A stretch of 64,000 bases of DNA from Streptomyces echinoruber. Lineage in GTDB: Bacteria; Actinomycetota; Actinomycetes; Streptomycetales; Streptomycetaceae. Position 1 is the stretch's first letter. Each line of letters starts with the position of its first letter. Both the position numbers and the translations under genes were made by a program. Below the pieces are notes generated by a model. The model saw only the letters and a program-made list of their open reading frames with translations, was not told where the DNA came from and did not search any database. The stretch covers positions 1-64,000 of the forward strand of contig NZ_BMWH01000012.1 in the NCBI RefSeq assembly GCF_014651135.1, written 5' to 3'. Below, in pieces: positions 1 to 8,806 of this stretch.

Positions 1-187
1 CCGGCCCGGCGCGACGGCCGGCGGTGATCCGCCGGCCGCCGCCACCGGCGCCGCCCGGGCCCCGGCCCGCCCGGCGCCGGGGCGGGACCGCCGCGGGTGG
101 AGTTGCGGCGGCATCCTTGGGGCCTTCTCCTGAGAGAGAAGACGCACACGGACGGCGGCGTCATGGGAGCGGCGTCATGGGAGGCGT
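1..187. other. Left edge, no gene supported
   Basis: Very GC-rich sequence before the first gene. The open frame from 97 onward on the plus strand is a shadow of the gene at 188. The stretch around 50-85 is rich in self-complementary GGCGCCGGG-like words and may be the terminator of a gene outside the window, but I could not define a clean stem. A repeated GCGTCATGGGAG-like word lies just before the start at 188. Confidence 0.4.
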
Positions 188-2287
188 ATGACCGGCCGCG
201 ACAACCGGTTCCGGGACGGGCCGGTGGAGTGGGGACAGCCCGCCGAGCTGGTGGTGGACGCCACCTGGCGGGTGCTGGCGTACACGGGGGCCGCGCTGGA
301 CCTGCTGGGCGGTACGGCCGACGGGCTGTCCGGACGGGACCTGGCGTCGGTCTTCGAAAACCCCTCGGCGTGGGCCGAACTGGTCCGGGAGGCCGAGCGG
401 GGGCGGTGCAGCGGCGGGCACGCGGTGCTGCGCAGGCCCGGCGGCGGGCGCGTGAACATGGACGTCGGCGTGTCGGCGCTGGCGGGCGACGGCGGGCCGC
501 GGTTCCTGGTGCGGCTGCTCGCCACCGAGGACTCGGAGCTGGAGGACGGCTTCGGAATGCGGGTCAACCTGGCCGGCGGGCCGCTGGTGCCCGACCCGCA
601 GGTGCGGCAGCGGCTGGACCTGCTGCAGCGGGCGGCCGTGCGCATCGGCGGATCTCTGGACGTGGTGCGCAACGCCAGGGAACTCGTCGACCTGCTGGTA
701 CCGGTCTTCGCCGATCTCGGCGCGGTCGACCTCATCGAGGCCGTACTGGACGGCCGGGAGCCCGGGGAGTACGTCCCGGGTACGCCGATGCGGCGCGTCG
801 CCGTGGCCTCCCGGGCGGGCGTCTGGCCCCGGGAGCTGTACGGGCTGGGCGACACCGTCCGGCTCGGCGACATCGAGTCCGAGCACCTGCGGCGGGGCAC
901 CGCCGGGGTGCTGCCAAACCTTGAGCCCCTGCGCGGGAAACTCGCCGGCGACCCCGCCCGGCTCCGGCTGATGATGCCCCCGGACGCCACGTCCCTGCTG
1001 GTCTTTCCGCTGCAGACGCAACAGGCCGTCCTCGGCGCCGTGGCGCTGTGGCGGTGCTCCGGGCGCGCGCCGTTCGACCGGGCCGACGCCACCCTCGCCG
1101 ACGAACTCGGCTCCCGGCTCTCCCTGGGCCTGGACAACGCCCGCCGCTACACCCGCGAGCGGCGCACCGTCGAAGCCCTCCAGCGCGGCCTGCTGCCGCC
1201 CGGGGCGGTGCGCATGACCGCGGCGGAGGCCTCGGGGACGTACGCGCCGGCGAGCACCGCGGCCGGAACCGGCGGCAGCTGGTACGACGTGATCCGGCTG
1301 TCCGCCACCCGCGCGGCCCTCGTGGTGGGCAAGGTCGCCGGGCACGGCATGCACGCGGCCGGCGCGATGGGCCGGCTGCGCTCCGCCGTGCAGACCCTCG
1401 CCGACCTCGACCCGCCGCCCGAGGAACTGCTGGGCCACCTCGACGACCTGGTCACCCGCATCACCGAGGACGAACCGCACCGCTCCGCGTCGGTCGCCGG
1501 CTCCCTGCGGGGAGCCACCTGTCTGTACGCGGTCTACGACCCCGTCACCCGCCGGTGCCTCGTCGCCAGCGCCGGGCACTCCTCGCCCGTCCTGGTCCGG
1601 GCGGAGCAGGGTGAGGTGGAGGAGGTCAAGCTGCATCCGGGACCGTCCCTGGGCACCGGCACCGAGCCGTTCGAGCCGGTGGAGCTGCACCTCCGGTCCG
1701 GCGACGTGCTCGCCCTGCACAGCGGACCGCTCACCCCGGGCGGTCAGGACGCCGAGTCCGACCTGGCGGCGCTGGACGCCGCGGCCCGCACCGCCGCCCT
1801 CACCCGGCGGCCCCTGACCGAGATCGCCGACCGTGTGCTGTCCTGCCTCCGGCAGGAACCCCGCGAGGAGGACATCGCCGTGCTGCTGGCCCGCGTCGGC
1901 CAGGTGCCGCCCGACTGCACGGTCTTCTGGCAGCTGCCCGCCGACCCCGCCATGGTGGCCCACGCCCGCACCCTCGTCGCCGCCCAACTGGCCCACTGGG
2001 ACCTGGCCGGGCTCGGCTTCACCACCGAACTCATCGTCAGCGAGCTGGTCACCAACGCCGTCCGCTACGCCGGCGGTCCCATCGGCCTGCGCCTGACCCG
2101 GGACCAGCGCCTCGTCTGCGAGGTCTCCGACCCCAGCCAGGCCCAGCCCTACCTGCGCCGCGCCCGCCTCTCCGACGAGGGCGGCCGCGGCCTGTTCCTC
2201 ATCGCCCAGCTCGCCCACCGCTGGGGCAGCCGGTACACGCCCGGCGGCAAGACGATCTGGACGGAGCAACTGCTGGATCCCGTCTGA
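188..2287 (+). CDS. SpoIIE-like PP2C protein with degenerate active site (PAS-GAF-PP2C-HATPase)
   Basis: A 699-residue cytoplasmic regulator built like RsbU/SpoIIE-type actinomycete phosphatases: PAS-like segment about 18-115, GAF about 140-320, SpoIIE PP2C core about 330-570, and an anti-sigma-type HATPase_c (RsbW-like) about 575-695 with N-box ELVTNAVRY and DEGGRGLF. The family normally dephosphorylates anti-anti-sigma factors using Asp-bound Mn/Mg. Here the signature GGDWYD is GGSWYD (Ser364), GDVSGHG is GKVAGHG (Lys382) and the TDG Asp is replaced near Gly513; only the late EDIA Asp562 remains. Two other PP2C proteins in the window keep all these residues. I infer a pseudophosphatase that may still bind partners through its HATPase domain. 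The ATG start gives a complete PAS-like N-terminus. It is followed by a terminator. Confidence 0.93.
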   Translation: MTGRDNRFRDGPVEWGQPAELVVDATWRVLAYTGAALDLLGGTADGLSGRDLASVFENPSAWAELVREAERGRCSGGHAVLRRPGGGRVNMDVGVSALAGDGGPRFLVRLLATEDSELEDGFGMRVNLAGGPLVPDPQVRQRLDLLQRAAVRIGGSLDVVRNARELVDLLVPVFADLGAVDLIEAVLDGREPGEYVPGTPMRRVAVASRAGVWPRELYGLGDTVRLGDIESEHLRRGTAGVLPNLEPLRGKLAGDPARLRLMMPPDATSLLVFPLQTQQAVLGAVALWRCSGRAPFDRADATLADELGSRLSLGLDNARRYTRERRTVEALQRGLLPPGAVRMTAAEASGTYAPASTAAGTGGSWYDVIRLSATRAALVVGKVAGHGMHAAGAMGRLRSAVQTLADLDPPPEELLGHLDDLVTRITEDEPHRSASVAGSLRGATCLYAVYDPVTRRCLVASAGHSSPVLVRAEQGEVEEVKLHPGPSLGTGTEPFEPVELHLRSGDVLALHSGPLTPGGQDAESDLAALDAAARTAALTRRPLTEIADRVLSCLRQEPREEDIAVLLARVGQVPPDCTVFWQLPADPAMVAHARTLVAAQLAHWDLAGLGFTTELIVSELVTNAVRYAGGPIGLRLTRDQRLVCEVSDPSQAQPYLRRARLSDEGGRGLFLIAQLAHRWGSRYTPGGKTIWTEQLLDPV

Positions 2288-2315
2288 CGCCACGGCCCCG
2301 GACGGCGCTCCCACG

Positions 2316-2338
2316 GCCCCTCAGTCAGGGGCGGTTTT
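2316..2338 (+). terminator. Rho-independent terminator after the 188 gene
   Basis: GCCCCT (2316-2321) pairs with AGGGGC (2327-2332) across the loop CAGTC. A short T run follows (GGTTTT). It lies 29 bases after the stop codon. Confidence 0.65.
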
Positions 2339-2386
2339 CGGCCAACCGGGCGGCGTCACGGTCAACACTCGGCGCGGAGAAGGCTG

Positions 2387-2413
2387 TTGAGGGCCATCGG
2401 CCGTCCCTAGCCT
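2387..2413 (+). promoter_or_regulatory. Candidate promoter for the 2450 P450
   Basis: TTGAGG (2387-2392) and TAGCCT (2408-2413) are separated by 15 bases, shorter than usual. The ATG is 37 bases further on, after an AGGGAG ribosome binding site. Weak evidence from motif similarity only. Confidence 0.3.
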
Positions 2414-2449
2414 GGTGCGCGCGATACGCCGCCCAGCCCAGGGAGCTCC

Positions 2450-3676
2450 ATGTCCACCGCGCAGCAGATACCCGACATCCTCTCGCCCGAGTTCGCCACC
2501 GACCCGTACCCGGCGTACCGGATCATGCGGGAGCACGCCCCGCTGATCTGGCACGAGGCCACGCAGAGCTACATCGTCTCGCGTTACGAGGACGTGGAGT
2601 ACGTCTTCAAGGACCGGCACGGCGAGTTCACCACCGAGAACTACGACTGGCAGATCGAGCCGGTGCACGGCAAGACGATCCTGCAGCTCAGCGGCCGTGA
2701 GCACGCCGTGCGGCGGGCGCTGGTGGCCCCGGCGTTCCGGGGGAGCGACCTGCAGGAGAAGTTCCTGCCGGTGATCGAGGGCAACTCGCGCGAGCTGATC
2801 GACGCCTTCCGGCACACCGGCTCCGCCGACCTGGTCGCCGACTACGCCACCCGCTTCCCCGTCAACGTCATCGCCGACATGCTGGGCCTGGACAAGGCCG
2901 ACCACGACCGGTTCCACGGCTGGTACACGTCGGTCATCGCCTTCCTGGGCAACCTCGCCGGCGACCCCGAGGTCGCGGCGGCCGGCGAGCGCACCCGCGT
3001 CGAGTTCGCCGAGTACATGTTCCCGATCATCCGGGAGCGCCGGGAGAACCTCGGCGACGACCTGCTGTCGACCCTGTGCGCCGCCGAGGTGGACGGCGTC
3101 CGGATGAGCGACGAGGACATCAAGTCCTTCTGCAGCCTGCTGCTCGCGGCCGGGGGCGAGACCACCGACAAGGCGATCGGCGGCATCTTCGCCAACCTGC
3201 TCACCCATCCCGAGCAACTGGAGGCGGTGCGGCGGGACCGCGGCCTGATCGACCGCGCGTTCGCCGAGACGCTGCGCTACACCCCGCCCGTCCACATGAT
3301 CATGCGGCAGTCGGCGACGGAGGTCACGCTGAGCGGCGGCACCATCCCCGCCGGGGCCACCGTCACCTGCCTGATCGGTGCCGCCAACCGGGACGGCAGC
3401 CGCTACCGCGACCCGGACCGCTTCGACATCTTCCGCGACGACCTGAACACCACCACGGCCTTCTCCGCCGCCGCCGACCACCTCGCCTTCGCCCTGGGCC
3501 GGCACTTCTGCGTCGGCGCCCTGCTGGCCAGGGCCGAGGTCGAGGTCGGTGTGAACCAGCTCCTCGACGCGCTGCCCGGCCTCCGCCCGGCCGACGGCTT
3601 CGACCCGGCCGAGCAGGGCGTGTTCACGCGCGGCCCGCGCTCTCTGCCGGTGCGGTTCACCCCGTCCGCCGCCTGA
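2450..3676 (+). CDS. Cytochrome P450
   Basis: A 408-residue soluble bacterial class I P450, a heme monooxygenase that needs ferredoxin and a reductase, neither of which is next to it. The I-helix oxygen-binding region is AAGGETTDKAIGG, the K-helix has a normal ExxR (ETLR before YTPPVHM), and the heme loop is FALGRHFCVG with the cysteine thiolate. Length is typical. The start is the ATG just after AGGGAGCTCC. It is convergent with a second P450 whose K-helix motif is abnormal, and that one belongs to a conservon. The substrate cannot be predicted from sequence; a hydroxylation role in secondary metabolism or scavenging is only an inference. Confidence 0.95.
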   Translation: MSTAQQIPDILSPEFATDPYPAYRIMREHAPLIWHEATQSYIVSRYEDVEYVFKDRHGEFTTENYDWQIEPVHGKTILQLSGREHAVRRALVAPAFRGSDLQEKFLPVIEGNSRELIDAFRHTGSADLVADYATRFPVNVIADMLGLDKADHDRFHGWYTSVIAFLGNLAGDPEVAAAGERTRVEFAEYMFPIIRERRENLGDDLLSTLCAAEVDGVRMSDEDIKSFCSLLLAAGGETTDKAIGGIFANLLTHPEQLEAVRRDRGLIDRAFAETLRYTPPVHMIMRQSATEVTLSGGTIPAGATVTCLIGAANRDGSRYRDPDRFDIFRDDLNTTTAFSAAADHLAFALGRHFCVGALLARAEVEVGVNQLLDALPGLRPADGFDPAEQGVFTRGPRSLPVRFTPSAA

Positions 3677-3774
3677 GCCCGTCACCGGCCGGCCCGGAAA
3701 CACCGGGGCCCGGCGCACGGGGAGCGGCCGGTTTCCGCCGCCGATCCCCGTCCGCCGGGCCCGCCCCGGCCGCA

Positions 3775-3814
3775 ACTGCACGACCGGCGTGACTACTGCA
3801 CGACCGGCGTGAAC
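3775..3814. repeat. 20-bp tandem duplication at the P450 stop codon
   Basis: ACTGCACGACCGGCGTGA occurs at 3775-3792 and again at 3795-3812, an exact 20-base period. The stop codon of the minus-strand P450 (3793-3795) sits at the junction, so the bases coding for its last residues (TPVVQ) are repeated just past the stop. Confidence 0.9.
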
Positions 3815-5049
3815 AGCACAGGCAGCTCCACCAGGCCGCGCATCCACAGGGACGGCCGCCAGGACAGCTCCTCCGGCTCCACCGCCGGCACCAGGTCCGG
3901 CAGCCGCTCCAGCAGCGTCTCCACCGCCGTACGGGCGATGACGTCGGCCAGCAGCGGAGCAGGGTAGGGGCAGCGGTGCTCGCCGTTGCCGAAGGACAGG
4001 TGGGCGGAGTTCTCGGCGCCCACGTGCGCGTCCGGCCAGATCTGCGGGTCGGTGTTGGCCGCGGCCAGGCCCAGCACCAGGCAGTCGCCCGCGCGGATGC
4101 GCCGCCCGCCGAGCTGGGTGTCGCGCACGGCCCAGCGGCCGATGAAGTTCTGCGTCGGGGTGTCCAGCCACAGCACCTCGTTCAGCGCCTCGCCCACGCT
4201 GAGTCGGCCCCCCGAGACGTTGAGGGCGAACCGCTCGTCCGTGAGCAGCAGCCGCAGCGTGTTGCCGATCCAGTTGGCCGTCGGCTGCTGGGCCGCCGCG
4301 ATCACGGAGATCAGATCCTGCACGACCTCCTCGTCGGTCAGGCCGGCCGGGTGGTGCAGCATGCGCGAGGTGACGTCCGGGCCGGGCTGCTCCCGCTTCT
4401 CCCGCACCAGCTGCCGGATGCGCTCGCCCACCCGCGTGTACGCCGCCACCGGGTCGTCGCCCTCGGCCGCGTCGAGGGAGATCCGCAGATCGTCCACGAG
4501 GTGCTCGGTGTCCGTCCCGGTGTCCGGCATCCCGCACATCTGCACCGCGGCGCGCATCGGCAGGGCGTGCGCGTACGCGCTCATCAGTTCGGCCTGCCCG
4601 CTGCCCGCGAAGCCGGCGATGAGCCGGTCGGCGATCCGCCGGCACTCGCGGGCCAGCTCGAACTGGTCGACGCCCTCCAGCGCCTCCGTGATCACCCCGG
4701 CCCGCCGCCGGTGCTCCTCGCCCTCGGTGAACAGCACGGACGGCTGGTGGCCGACGAACGGCAGCAGCGGCCAGTCCGGGGGGATGCGCTCCCACTGGTT
4801 CCAGCGGCGCGAGTCCCGCGCGAACAGCTCGTCGTGGCTGGTGACGTAGCACACCTCGGGATAGCCGAGGACCAGCCAGGCGGGCACGTCGCCGTCGAGG
4901 AGCACGGGCGCGACGGCGCCGTGCTCCCGGCGCAGGGTGCGGTAGAGCTGGGACGGCGTCTGCTGGTACTCCAGGCCGGCCAGCCGCACGGCCCCCGAAG
5001 GGACGGGGCAGCCGGCGGCGGGTGCGGCGGAGTCCGCGGTGTCGGTCAC
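3793..5049 (-). CDS. CYP157-like cytochrome P450 of a conservon, lacking ExxR
   Basis: A 418-residue P450, last gene of the cvn operon. The heme loop FGNGEHRCPY with its cysteine is present, but the K-helix reads NEVLWLDTP where ExxR is expected, so the Arg is Trp. The I-helix AAAQQPT also departs from AGxxT. Loss of ExxR is the published hallmark of the CYP157 family of Streptomyces, which often sits in conservons, so I assign it there by motif and context. The GTG start at 5049 overlaps the TGA of the upstream GTPase by 4 bases, indicating translational coupling; a longer open frame to 5352 would run inside the GTPase gene. The catalytic role is unknown and signalling-linked function is inference. 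Confidence 0.92.
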   Translation of the reverse strand: MTDTADSAAPAAGCPVPSGAVRLAGLEYQQTPSQLYRTLRREHGAVAPVLLDGDVPAWLVLGYPEVCYVTSHDELFARDSRRWNQWERIPPDWPLLPFVGHQPSVLFTEGEEHRRRAGVITEALEGVDQFELARECRRIADRLIAGFAGSGQAELMSAYAHALPMRAAVQMCGMPDTGTDTEHLVDDLRISLDAAEGDDPVAAYTRVGERIRQLVREKREQPGPDVTSRMLHHPAGLTDEEVVQDLISVIAAAQQPTANWIGNTLRLLLTDERFALNVSGGRLSVGEALNEVLWLDTPTQNFIGRWAVRDTQLGGRRIRAGDCLVLGLAAANTDPQIWPDAHVGAENSAHLSFGNGEHRCPYPAPLLADVIARTAVETLLERLPDLVPAVEPEELSWRPSLWMRGLVELPVLFTPVVQ

Positions 5050-5663
5050 GAGGTGGCCTCCCGGGCCAGGGCCAGTTCGTAGAGGTGGTCCACGAGGGTG
5101 ATCAGCACGTGCTTGCCCGAGGCCCGCACCCGCGCGTCGCAGTCGACCATCGGCACGTGCGCGCCGAGCGCGAGGGCCTGGCGGATCTCGTCCAGCGAGT
5201 GGCGCACGGGTTCGTCGTCGAAGCGGTTGACCGCCACCACGAACGGCGTCCCGTGGTGCTCCAGCCGGTCTATCGCGTACCAGGAGTCGTCCATCCGGCG
5301 CGTGTCGACCAGCACCACCGCGCCGAGCGTGCCGGAGAACAGCCGGTCCCACAGGAACCAGAAGCGCTCCTGGCCCGGCGCCCCGAACAGGTACAGCACC
5401 GTGCGCTCGTTGAGGCTGATCCGCCCGAAGTCGAAGGCGACGGTCGTGGTGGTCTTCGCCCGCACCCCGGTCGTCTCGTCGACGCCCACACCGGCCTGCG
5501 TCATCACCTCTTCGGTGTTCAGCGGCCGGATCTCGCTGACCGAACGGACCAGGGTCGTCTTGCCGACCCCGAACCCGCCCACGATGACGATCTTCAGGCC
5601 GGTCTCTGCGACATCGGCCAGGGGCGCACGGCGCGTGGGGAGCTCAGAGGCTGCGGAGCCCAT
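5046..5663 (-). CDS. cvnD: Conservon GTPase (CvnD)
   Basis: A 205-residue small ATP/GTP-binding protein of the MglA-like Ras-superfamily type found in Streptomyces conservons. The P-loop GGFGVGKTT lies about residues 28-36, a switch-region GAPGQERF takes the place of DxxGQE, and VNRFD fills the NKxD guanine-specificity position. In conservons this GTPase works with a membrane sensor kinase (CvnA), a roadblock protein (CvnB) and a DUF742 protein (CvnC) in a complex compared with eukaryotic G-protein systems. The gene overlaps cvnC by 20 bases and the downstream P450 by 4, so the set is one operon. Confidence 0.95.
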   Translation of the reverse strand: MGSAASELPTRRAPLADVAETGLKIVIVGGFGVGKTTLVRSVSEIRPLNTEEVMTQAGVGVDETTGVRAKTTTTVAFDFGRISLNERTVLYLFGAPGQERFWFLWDRLFSGTLGAVVLVDTRRMDDSWYAIDRLEHHGTPFVVAVNRFDDEPVRHSLDEIRQALALGAHVPMVDCDARVRASGKHVLITLVDHLYELALAREATS

Positions 5664-5997
5664 GGAGCACCTCCTTGAGAAGGGCGGTATCGGGAAGCGA
5701 GGCGGCGGAACGCGCCGTGGGCGGATGGCGGGCGGTGATCTTCCCGGCGGCGAGCAGGTCGCCGAGCAGGATCCGCACCACCGTGATGGGCAGCCGCAGC
5801 TCCGCGGCGATCTCCACCACGGCGGTCGGATGCCGGCACAGCTCGAGGATCCCGACGTGCTCCGACTGCATTCCCGCGGCCGGTTCGCACTCGCTGACCA
5901 CCAGGGTCACCAGGTCGAACGTGGTGTCGGCGCGGCTGCGCCCGCCCGTGACCGTGTAGAGCCGGTCGGGATCACCGGTGTCCACGGGCCGGCGCAT
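5644..5997 (-). CDS. cvnC: DUF742 protein (CvnC)
   Basis: A 117-residue protein with the DUF742 winged-helix-like fold: N-terminal RPVDTGDPDRLYTVTGGR and the conserved core around EIAAELRLPITVVRILLGDLL. The family is found only with roadblock and GTPase genes in actinomycete conservons, where it is thought to link the sensor complex to the GTPase. The ATG at 5997 overlaps the cvnB stop by one base (TGATG), supporting this start. The product ends 20 bases inside the cvnD reading frame. Confidence 0.93.
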   Translation of the reverse strand: MRRPVDTGDPDRLYTVTGGRSRADTTFDLVTLVVSECEPAAGMQSEHVGILELCRHPTAVVEIAAELRLPITVVRILLGDLLAAGKITARHPPTARSAASLPDTALLKEVLHGLRSL

Positions 5998-6416
5998 CAC
6001 GAGGAGGCGCTCCCCGCCACCGACCGGCGCGGCTCGGCCCGCAGATGCTCGCCGATCTGCTCGACCAGCTCGGTCATCTGGTGGCCCACCACTCCCGGAT
6101 CGGCGTCCTCCTGCGCCACGACGGCGAGATGGGCACCCTCCCCGGCCTCCACGATGAACAGCAGCCCCCCGTGGAACTCGGTCATGGAGTGCCGCACTCC
6201 GCCGGTCCCGTCGCCGAACTCCACGGACGCGCCCTGGGCGAGGGCCTGGATGCCCGAGCAGATCGCGGCCAGCTGGTCCGCCTGGTCCAGGGTCAGGTGC
6301 TCGGTCCAGCAGAGCTTCAGTCCGTCCCGGGACAGCACCAGGGCGTGCCGTGTGCCGGGGGTGCGCTCCAGGAGGTTGTGCAGGAGCCAGGTGAGGCTGT
6401 TGTCGGTCGTCTGCAT
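5997..6416 (-). CDS. cvnB: Roadblock/LC7 protein (CvnB)
   Basis: A 139-residue roadblock/LC7-domain protein. The sequence from NSLTWLLHNLLERTPGTRHALVLSRDGL through the GIQALAQGAS helix and HLAVVAQEDADPGVVGHQM matches conservon CvnB proteins. Roadblock proteins bind small GTPases and act as scaffolds or GTPase-activating partners; the likely partner is the CvnD product encoded 0.8 kb downstream. It is separated from cvnA by 125 bases and fused to cvnC by a one-base stop/start overlap. Confidence 0.94.
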   Translation of the reverse strand: MQTTDNSLTWLLHNLLERTPGTRHALVLSRDGLKLCWTEHLTLDQADQLAAICSGIQALAQGASVEFGDGTGGVRHSMTEFHGGLLFIVEAGEGAHLAVVAQEDADPGVVGHQMTELVEQIGEHLRAEPRRSVAGSASS

Positions 6417-6541
6417 GGCGGGTGATGGGACGGTGGTGCCCGGATGCCCGGTCACCGGCCCGTACCTCCAATCTCGGGAACTGCGGCGGGTGTCGGCGTC
6501 GCGACCCCGGGACGCCGTACGGGAAGGGGGATCTACGAGGT

Positions 6542-8293
6542 CTACGGGGCGGCCGGGGGGCCGGAGGGCTTCTCGGGCCCCTCCGCGCCGGCCTCGGGGC
6601 CGGTCTCGGGGCCGGACGCCCCGGCACGGCGGGCGCGGTGGAAGGCGCCGAAGCGGGAACCGGCGTCGCGCGCGGCGGCCGGCGGCCCGTCCTTGTGGGC
6701 GGGGCCGCCGCCGGACGTCCTGCGCCGCAGGCGCTCGCGCTCGGCCTCGGCCATGGCGCGGCCGGGGGCGCGGACCGGCAGGCCGTTCGGGGTGGCGCCC
6801 GCGGACCGCGGCCCGGGCACCTCCGCGGCGGGCTGCGCGGGAGGCGCGTCCCGGCCGGGGGCGGCGGCCTCGTCGGCGCCGTCCCCGGCCCGGGAGTGGA
6901 CCGGCGCGGCGACGGCGGGGCGCGGCCGCTCCTGCGGGACGGGATCGCGCTGCTGCGCGAGCAGCTGCGGGGGCAGCAGGACGACGACGCCGGTGCCGCC
7001 GCGCGAGGACGGCCGGAAGTTGACGCTGATGCCGTACTTGGCGGCCAGGCGCCCCACCACCGCGAGCCCCAGCCGGGTGCCCTGCAGCGAGGCCAGGTCG
7101 GTCACCTGCCCGGACACCGCCTTCTCGGCGTACCGCAGCGCCGCGTCCGCCATCCGCAGGCCGCTGTCCTCGATGGTGACGACGATCCCGGCGGTGCGCT
7201 CCTCCACGTACACGTGGACCTCGTCGATGGGCGGCGAGAAGTTGGCGGCGTTGTCCATCAGCTCGGCCAGGAGGTGCATCACGCCCTCCGCGGCGTACCC
7301 GGAGATCGCCGCGCGGGACGAGCAGTGCATCCGCACCCGCTGGTAGGCGGCGATCCGGCCGACCGCGCCCCGCAGGATGCTCTCCATCACGATCGGCTTG
7401 TTCCACGCGCGGCTGGAGCGGCCGCCCATCAGCAGCGCCAGCCGGTCGGTCATCAGGCCGAGCTGGGAGGTGCTGTGGTCCAGCTTCAGCAGGTCCCCGA
7501 AGACCTCCTCGCCGTGGCGCTCCTGCATCTCCCGCAGGTCGGCGAGCATGCTGACGGCCTTGGCCTGCACGCGGCTGAGCGCCTTGGCGGAGGCGGCCTG
7601 CGCGGCGGCCGCGCGCCGCTCGCTGAGGGCGAGTTCCCGCACGAACAGCTCCGTCGGCACGCGCAGCAGCTCGATGCGCGGCCACTCCAGCCGGGCGAGC
7701 ACGGTATCCGCCGAGCCGCCCTCCCGCAGCCGGTCCACGGCGGCGGGCAGCGTCCGCCGGGTCAGCTTCTCCAGCTCTCGGCCGCCCTGCTCCAACTCGC
7801 CTTTCAGACGGCGCTGTTCGGCCTCGGCGAGCTTGCCCTGCCGCACCGCGTCCGCCACGGTGGTGGCGAACAGCCCGACCAGCCGACGCAGTTGGGCGTC
7901 GGCCAGGGGGGCCGTGCCGGCCAGGGCCTCCTCGGCGCTCGCGCCGTCCCGCAGCCGCTGGACGACGGCGGGCAGCGTGACGTTCACCAGGTGCGCGGAC
8001 TCCGCGCTGTACTGCTTCAACTGTTCCTTGATCGTGGCGAGTTCGTCGTCACGCCGGGTGCCGGCCCGGCGTGCCCGGCGTACCGCCAGGAACCCGGTGA
8101 CCACGGCGACGGCCACGCACAGCCACGCCACCGACGCCACCGCCGCGACCCACGGGCGGGCCTCGGCGGGCGCCTTCGCCGCCACGGCGCCGGCGCCGGC
8201 GGCGGTCACCACCAATACGGTCAGGGGCACGCCCGGCGCGGGGCGTGACGCCTTCGCTGTCCGGTGCTGACCGGGGCGAGCAGGCACTGGCAT
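6542..8293 (-). CDS. cvnA: Conservon membrane sensor histidine kinase (CvnA)
   Basis: A 583-residue membrane sensor, first gene of the conservon. Two hydrophobic segments near residues 22-65 flank a very short external loop, followed by the RRARR positive patch. A long helical cytoplasmic region (about 75-270) carries twin ALAG/RLREGGSAD-type repeats. An ATPase domain follows, with the N-box NAANFSPP, DSGLRMAD and GLAVVGRLAAKYGI. The C-terminal 130 residues are a Pro/Ala/Arg-rich disordered tail ending PPAAP. Conservon kinases lack a classical HisKA dimerisation helix, and I see none. Its signal is unknown; the small extracytoplasmic part suggests sensing within the membrane or by partners. 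Confidence 0.92.
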   Translation of the reverse strand: MPVPARPGQHRTAKASRPAPGVPLTVLVVTAAGAGAVAAKAPAEARPWVAAVASVAWLCVAVAVVTGFLAVRRARRAGTRRDDELATIKEQLKQYSAESAHLVNVTLPAVVQRLRDGASAEEALAGTAPLADAQLRRLVGLFATTVADAVRQGKLAEAEQRRLKGELEQGGRELEKLTRRTLPAAVDRLREGGSADTVLARLEWPRIELLRVPTELFVRELALSERRAAAAQAASAKALSRVQAKAVSMLADLREMQERHGEEVFGDLLKLDHSTSQLGLMTDRLALLMGGRSSRAWNKPIVMESILRGAVGRIAAYQRVRMHCSSRAAISGYAAEGVMHLLAELMDNAANFSPPIDEVHVYVEERTAGIVVTIEDSGLRMADAALRYAEKAVSGQVTDLASLQGTRLGLAVVGRLAAKYGISVNFRPSSRGGTGVVVLLPPQLLAQQRDPVPQERPRPAVAAPVHSRAGDGADEAAAPGRDAPPAQPAAEVPGPRSAGATPNGLPVRAPGRAMAEAERERLRRRTSGGGPAHKDGPPAAARDAGSRFGAFHRARRAGASGPETGPEAGAEGPEKPSGPPAAP

Positions 8294-8806
8294 TCCACGG
8301 TCCCTCGGGTGCTGCGGTCAGGGATGCAGGGCGGACCGGCGCAGGCCGGCCGCGCGCCGGACCGGCGTCACCGCGGCAGGGATGATCGACAAGACCGGAC
8401 GTGCGGTTCATGCTAGCCATGCCGTCCGGCCGAAAAGCTCAATCGGCCGTCTCCCGGGCCCGGTTCCGCATTTCGTCGTGAAGTCGCCATCGGCCCACGG
8501 GGGCGTGGTAAGGGGACGCGGGGGCGACGTGCGACGCGCACCGCGGCGGTTGGGGTTCGTCTGGCCGGATTTGTCAACCACCCGTGCGCGAAGGGGAGTT
8601 CGGTGTGCGCCGTCAATCCCCGCAAGAGGTGGCCGTTTTCAGCCACTCGCCTGTTCGGCCGGCCCCCGCCGGCTGCCCGGCCGACCGGTGGAAGGGGACC
8701 TCGGGCAGGCCGAGGACGAGGTGGTGGCGCCCGGCGGCCACGGCCAGGGATCCCCGGGCGTGCAGGACCCGTGGAGCACGGGCCCTGCGAGGGTCTCCGT
8801 CCGGCG
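8294..8806. other. Intergenic region upstream of the conservon
   Basis: 513 bases between the start of cvnA and the end of the next minus-strand operon. It holds the terminator at 8762-8788 and should hold the cvn promoter. The segment 8395-8460 is relatively AT-rich (GCTAGCCATGCCG, CGAAAAGCTCAATCGG). A 77-codon minus-strand open frame (8413-8646) has no recognisable domain and Arg/Pro-rich content, so I do not call it. Confidence 0.5.
8762..8788 (-). terminator. Hairpin terminator of the 12244-8807 operon
   Basis: GCAGGACCCGTG (8762-8773) faces CACGGGCCCTGC (8777-8788) across a GAG loop, 12 pairs with one mismatch. It lies 19 bases past the stop of the receiver gene. No T run, as usual for Streptomyces. 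Confidence 0.75.

Noticed and set aside
8413..8646. A 77-codon open frame upstream of the conservon
   Set aside because: No ribosome binding site, no family and Arg/Pro-rich content; the region more likely holds the cvn promoter.
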